17,602 nucleotides of DNA from Pseudomonadota bacterium (GTDB lineage: Bacteria; Pseudomonadota; Alphaproteobacteria; UBA2966; CAIVPW01): contig JAQBXG010000008.1 in assembly GCA_027625125.1 (NCBI GenBank), forward strand, positions 1 to 17,602. The letters are read 5' to 3'. The stretch's first letter is position 1; each line of letters starts with the position of its first letter. Below the pieces are notes generated by a model. The model had not been told where the DNA came from. It saw nothing but the letters and a program-made list of their open reading frames with translations, and ran no database searches. Below, one piece after another: positions 14,765-17,602 of the stretch. A program made the translations under genes and the position numbers.

Positions 14765-15319
14765 TCAGGTCGTCGGACCGCGACCCTTGTCGCTGCGCGC
14801 CTCCGCAAGCATTTCTTCGGTGGCTTCGTCGGGATGCTCGCCCGAGGCCACCGCCGCCTCGGCGTCGGTCCCGAACAATTGTGGATAATTGCGCAGGAAA
14901 ATCGCCGCATCGCCGGTACGCAGCGCCCGCAGATAGGATTCATTCTTGCGGCGAAGCTGTTCCCGCGCCTCCACCGCCTCGTGGGCCGTCGGCGCGGCGA
15001 TCGCCCCCGACAGCTCCTTGATCCGGGTGCTTTGGCGTTTCCACTGTTTGTGGCTGCCGAACTGGTCCTCCAGCGACTTCAGGAAATCCAGCATGCGCAC
15101 GCGGTCCTTTCCATTGGCCGCCTTCCCGGACGCCAGCGCGGCCAGTTGCGCGTCTTCCTCGCCGATCAGCACGTAGACCGTCGCCGCCTTGATGAAGAAG
15201 TTGGTGACGCTGAGGATCTGCTTGTAGCGGAACGCCGCATATCCCAGCACCGCCGCGGACGCGACGATGAAGAGGATTGCAGCCCAAAGTACGATCATTG
15301 CGGCCGGATTCGAGACCAT
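14765..15319 (-). CDS. Hypothetical one-TM protein
   Basis: About 184 residues; not recognised. A single hydrophobic segment, AMIVLWAAILFIVASAAVLG (about 7-26), is followed by FRYKQILSVTNFFIKAATVYVLIGEEDAQ and then a long, charged, mostly helical region (RMLDFLKSLEDQFGSHKQW; EAVEAREQLRRKNESYLRAL). This ends in an acidic tail rich in Glu and Ala. It is probably anchored by its N-terminus with a soluble domain on one side of the membrane. ATG 15319 is my choice, but no good SD is visible; ATG 15298 (at the membrane segment) or TTG 15370 are alternatives. Neighbours (pqqA downstream, a candidate tiny peptide gene upstream) give no functional hint. Confidence 0.7.
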   Translation of the reverse strand: MVSNPAAMIVLWAAILFIVASAAVLGYAAFRYKQILSVTNFFIKAATVYVLIGEEDAQLAALASGKAANGKDRVRMLDFLKSLEDQFGSHKQWKRQSTRIKELSGAIAAPTAHEAVEAREQLRRKNESYLRALRTGDAAIFLRNYPQLFGTDAEAAVASGEHPDEATEEMLAEARSDKGRGPTT

Positions 15320-15460
15320 TTCTGGATCGCTGGCAAGAAAATAGCCGCCATTTCGGCACCGATTCCGCAATGAATCTGCGCCGATCCGGATGTTCGGGGA
15401 CGATTGCCGGCAAGCGCCGCGGCGCCGCGAAACCCGGCCGCGGCGACGACCGCGACCGGC

Positions 15461-15523
15461 CTAGCCGCGCGCCCCTTCGGTGGCCGCCAACAGCCAGACT
15501 GCCCGCAAAAGGTTCCGAATCAT
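15461..15523 (-). CDS. Candidate 20-residue peptide
   Basis: A short frame starting MIRNLLRAVWLLAATEGARG with GGAG eight bases before the ATG. It has a basic-hydrophobic-hydrophilic layout like a tiny membrane peptide. It precedes the one-TM hypothetical gene by about 140 bp on the same strand, so it could also be a leader peptide. There is no homology support. Confidence 0.3.
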   Translation of the reverse strand: MIRNLLRAVWLLAATEGARG

Positions 15524-15580
15524 GTTGTCCGCTCCAGTCAAGTTCGCAGGGGCAAACATCGCCGGCCGCGGATTCGCGCG

Positions 15581-15608
15581 CGTATGCCGCTTTCCCATGA
15601 GTTGTAAA
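15581..15608 (-). promoter_or_regulatory. Possible minus-strand promoter
   Basis: Read on the minus strand: TTTACA (15608-15603), 16-bp spacer, CATACG (15586-15581). It would give a leader of roughly 50 nt to the 20-residue peptide frame. The -10 match is poor. Confidence 0.3.
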
Positions 15609-15648
15609 AGCGAGTAAAACTTGGGACCGATCGAACAGGGGCGGGTCC

Positions 15649-16350
15649 ATGTCGGCAAAAGGCTAAGTTCTGATCGTCGAGGACGACGAGTTGGTGCAAG
15701 GTCTGTTGATGGCCTATCTCGGCGAGAAGGGGTACCAGGTTACGTCTGTTGGTACCGGCGGCGAGATGGCCGGAGTCCTGCAACGGCGCAGCGTCGATAT
15801 CGTCATTCTGGATTTGGGCCTTCCCGACGAGGACGGCCTGGTGCTGATGCGGCAGGTGCGGTCACGGTCCGGCACACCGGTGGTTGTAATCACCGCGCGC
15901 ACCAGCCGCGACGAACGGCTGGCGGCGCTGGAAATCGGCGCCGACGATTATCTGGTCAAACCGTTCGATCCACAGGAATTGGTGCTGCGGATCGAAAATC
16001 TGCTGGCGCGATCGAAGGGCAGGGAAATTTCTGCCACCGAGTCGCGGTTCGCGTTCGCCGGGTTCGAGCTTGATCTGGCCGGCCACGAGCTTTCCGGCCC
16101 GGGCGGCGAGCGGGTTGATCTGACGCCGTCGGAGTTCACGTTGCTTACCGCGTTCACACGCGCGCCGAACCGGGTGCTAAGCCGCGACTTTCTATTGGAC
16201 GCGATCAGCCGTGGCGGTGACGCCCCCGGCTCGCGTGTCGTGGATGTGGTCGTCGGACGGCTTCGCAAGAAACTGCACGACGATCCGCGCAACCCCAAAA
16301 TCATCCGCACCGTCACCGGATTCGGATATCTGTTCCAGCCCGACCCCTAA
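15649..16350 (+). pseudogene. OmpR-type response regulator with TAA at codon 6
   Basis: A two-domain response regulator. From ATG 15649, which has AGGGG upstream, it reads MSAKG, then TAA (15664-15666), then VLIVEDDELVQGLLMAYLGE in the same frame and on to a normal C-terminus. The receiver has the acidic pocket EDD, phosphoacceptor D in VILDLGLPDEDG, T in VVITARTSRDE and K in LVKPFD. The winged helix ends RVVDVVVGRLRKKLHDD with IIRTVTGFGYLF. Only codon 6 is abnormal (CAA or AAA to TAA would explain it). The next usual start, TTG 15691, would remove the first strand and acidic pocket. Re-start at CTG 15670, behind AAAGG, could still give a nearly full receiver. So either a fresh nonsense mutation, a sequence error or non-AUG re-initiation. 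Target unknown; it converges on a hybrid kinase gene. Confidence 0.85.
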
Positions 16351-16451
16351 TGGATCAAACCAGACACTTGAAGCCGCCAAAGCCTGCGGACGTACGGCAC
16401 AACGTCTTAAAGTGCTTGGAACCTTTGATCCATCAACCAACGAACTCGTGG
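16350..16451 (+). repeat. Repeat copy B (5' part, lacks second hairpin)
   Basis: Starts at the response regulator stop (TAATGGATCAAACC). The inverted pair TGGATCAAA (16351-16359) and TTTGATCCA (16424-16432) is perfect and spans 82 nt. Inside it, 11 of 14 further positions can pair (CCAGACACTTGAAG against CTTAAAGTGCTTGG) plus one G-U. About 88-90% identical to copy C. It is cut at GTGG, where copy C begins, so it has lost hairpin two. Confidence 0.88.
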
Positions 16452-16576
16452 ATCAAACCAGAAACTTGAAGCCGCCAAAGGCTGCCGACGTATGGCATAA
16501 CGTCTTCAAGCGCTTGGAACCTTTGATCCATCAACAATCGGGCTCGTGGTGCGACGCGCTGGATTCGTTCCACTAG
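16448..16576 (+). repeat. Repeat copy C, 129 nt
   Basis: Full-length copy in tandem with B (period 98 nt). The inverted pair is at 16449-16457 and 16522-16530. The second hairpin has arms 16543-16554 and 16565-16576 with a 10-nt loop; 9 of 12 pairs hold. Its last four bases CTAG contain the stop codon of the convergent hybrid-kinase gene. Same length as copy A with no gaps. Confidence 0.9.
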
Positions 16577-17602
16577 GTCCGGGACGGCGTGTCGGCGGCT
16601 TCGCCGCGAAGGGACGCCGCCGCCGCAAGCACCGCCGCCATGGCGCGATCGAATGCAACCAGGCGATCGTGGACTTGTGACGCGGACGCACCGCGTTTGA
16701 TGTCGTCTTCAAGCTCGGCGGCGCAACCGACGAGGGTCTGGGCCTTCAGGTAGCCCGCGCTGCCGCGCACGCGATGGGCGAGCGCGGCCACTGCCGCATA
16801 ATCCCCGCCGTCGTAGGCGGCGCTGAGGCGGTTCCGCGCATCGGCGTACTGGGTGCGAAACTTGTTGGCCAGTTCGCGGGCGACGGCTTCGGTGATGCCG
16901 AGTTCGGCCGCCGCCCGCGACAGATCGAACGGCGCCGACGGGGTCGGCGATTCCGTTTCGGGCGGGGCGGCGGTGGCGGTGAACGCCGCAGTGCCGCCCG
17001 GGATATGGCGCACCAGCGCCTGGATCAGGCGGTCGCGCGTGACCGGCTTGACCAGGTAGTCGTTCATCCCGGCCGCCATCGCGCGATCACGCTCTTCGGT
17101 CAGCGCATGGGCGGTAAAGGCGATAATCGGCAGTTCCGACGCCTCGTACACCTCGCGCAGTCTTTGGGCCGCCTCGGCGCCGTCCATGCCGGGCATTTGC
17201 AGGTCCATCAGCACGACATCAATGGCGCCGGGGTATTCGCCGACCTTTTGCAGCGCCTCGGCGCCGTTCGCCGCGATCACGATTTCGCCGCCGGCGGCGC
17301 GAATCATCTGTGCCGCGACGTCCTGGGTCAGTTCGTTGTCTTCGGCCAGCAGCACACGAAGGCCTGCGAGAACATCGTGCCCCGGCACCGGGCGATTGGG
17401 CCCCGACACGGCTGCGCCCGCCAACAACGCCTGGATCAAGCGTGTCGACGTCGGCGGATCGGGCACGAACTCGTCGACGCCAAGCGCCATCCATTCCTCG
17501 CCGACGCCGCCACCGCCGGGCGGCGCGACGGCGATCGCCCGCGGCGGCGCTTTGGTCGCGCCCAGGATACGGTGTAGATAGGCGGCGCCGGGGCCGCCGG
17601 CC
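16573..17602 (-). CDS. Hybrid sensor histidine kinase, C-terminal part (REC-HPt)
   Basis: The frame is open to the right edge, so the kinase core lies outside the window; about 343 residues are seen. The order is: the end of what looks like a degenerate receiver (GATKAPPRAIAVAPPGGGG, MALGVDEFVPDPP), then a good receiver. This has the acidic pocket AEDNE, phosphoacceptor D in VVLMDLQMPGMDG, T in PIIAFTAHALTEE and K in NDYLVKPV. After a Pro/Thr-rich linker comes an HPt domain whose phosphorylated His is in LAHRVRGSAGYLKAQTL. This is a BarA/ArcB-like phosphorelay layout: His-Asp-His on one protein, passing phosphate to a separate response regulator. The convergent regulator next door is a possible but unproven partner. 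The stop codon is part of repeat copy C. Confidence 0.88.
   Translation of the reverse strand, partial: AGGPGAAYLHRILGATKAPPRAIAVAPPGGGGVGEEWMALGVDEFVPDPPTSTRLIQALLAGAAVSGPNRPVPGHDVLAGLRVLLAEDNELTQDVAAQMIRAAGGEIVIAANGAEALQKVGEYPGAIDVVLMDLQMPGMDGAEAAQRLREVYEASELPIIAFTAHALTEERDRAMAAGMNDYLVKPVTRDRLIQALVRHIPGGTAAFTATAAPPETESPTPSAPFDLSRAAAELGITEAVARELANKFRTQYADARNRLSAAYDGGDYAAVAALAHRVRGSAGYLKAQTLVGCAAELEDDIKRGASASQVHDRLVAFDRAMAAVLAAAASLRGEAADTPSRT

Larger units (their letters stand above)
15320..15648. other. Divergent intergenic region
   Basis: 329 bp between the hypothetical protein gene and the response regulator. Apart from the candidate 20-residue peptide it shows only GC-rich palindromes (such as GCGCCGCGGCGC near 15415) and a possible minus-strand promoter. 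I see no promoter I would assign to the response regulator. Confidence 0.4.

Noticed and set aside
16211..16576. 121-residue plus-strand frame across the repeats
   Set aside because: It runs out of frame through the response regulator, and copies B and C fall in different frames, so it is not a consistent protein.

Overview
High-GC window typical of an alphaproteobacterium, probably Rhodospirillales-like. The grounds are a DUF2794 gene, the phoR-pstC-pstA-pstB-phoU-phoB order without pstS (as in Caulobacter), a PqqA with an EINxYxC-type core, frequent GTG/TTG starts and coding density with many antisense shadow frames. The taxonomic call is inference. No rRNA, tRNA, CRISPR, phage or transposase gene was seen.

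Layout. (1) 1-1860, plus strand: the 3' part of an FtsX/YbbP-type permease, then a Bax-inhibitor-1 family membrane protein, closed by a strong hairpin terminator that also faces the convergent next gene. (2) 1860-6033, minus strand: a tight run read from right to left: class I O-methyltransferase, DppB-like permease, DppC-like permease (TTGA stop-start overlap), DUF2794 protein, CPA2 cation/H+ antiporter. The two permeases have no ATPase or binding protein in the window. (3) 6307-7164, plus: an orphan periplasmic BtuF/FhuD-type binding protein, possibly leaderless. (4) 7173-13146, minus: the phosphate-sensing cluster phoR, pstC, pstA, pstB, phoU, phoB. The 100-bp phoR-pstC gap holds a clear 7-4-7 Pho box, 10 bp from a -10 element. 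PhoR has no membrane segment. (5) 13391-14537: a secreted Sel1-repeat protein (minus), a DUF427 gene interrupted by an in-frame TGA (plus), and a 25-residue pqqA (minus) with good Shine-Dalgarno spacing but no pqqBCDE nearby. (6) 14765-15523, minus: a one-TM hypothetical protein and a candidate 20-residue peptide. (7) 15649-17602: an OmpR-type response regulator (plus) whose sixth codon is TAA, convergent with the C-terminal part of a hybrid histidine kinase (REC-HPt, minus).

The least explained structure is a repeat family: one 129-nt copy between the Sel1 gene and phoR, and a tandem pair filling the gap between the response regulator and the hybrid kinase. Copies A and C are exactly the same length, with 27 differences by hand count. 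Each copy has a perfect 9-bp inverted repeat spanning 82 nt; A and C carry a second 12-nt-arm hairpin. All gene-facing ends coincide with stop codons. Differences fall evenly over the three codon positions, which argues for a DNA or RNA structural element rather than a small protein. All coordinates and alignments here are by eye, without database searches.
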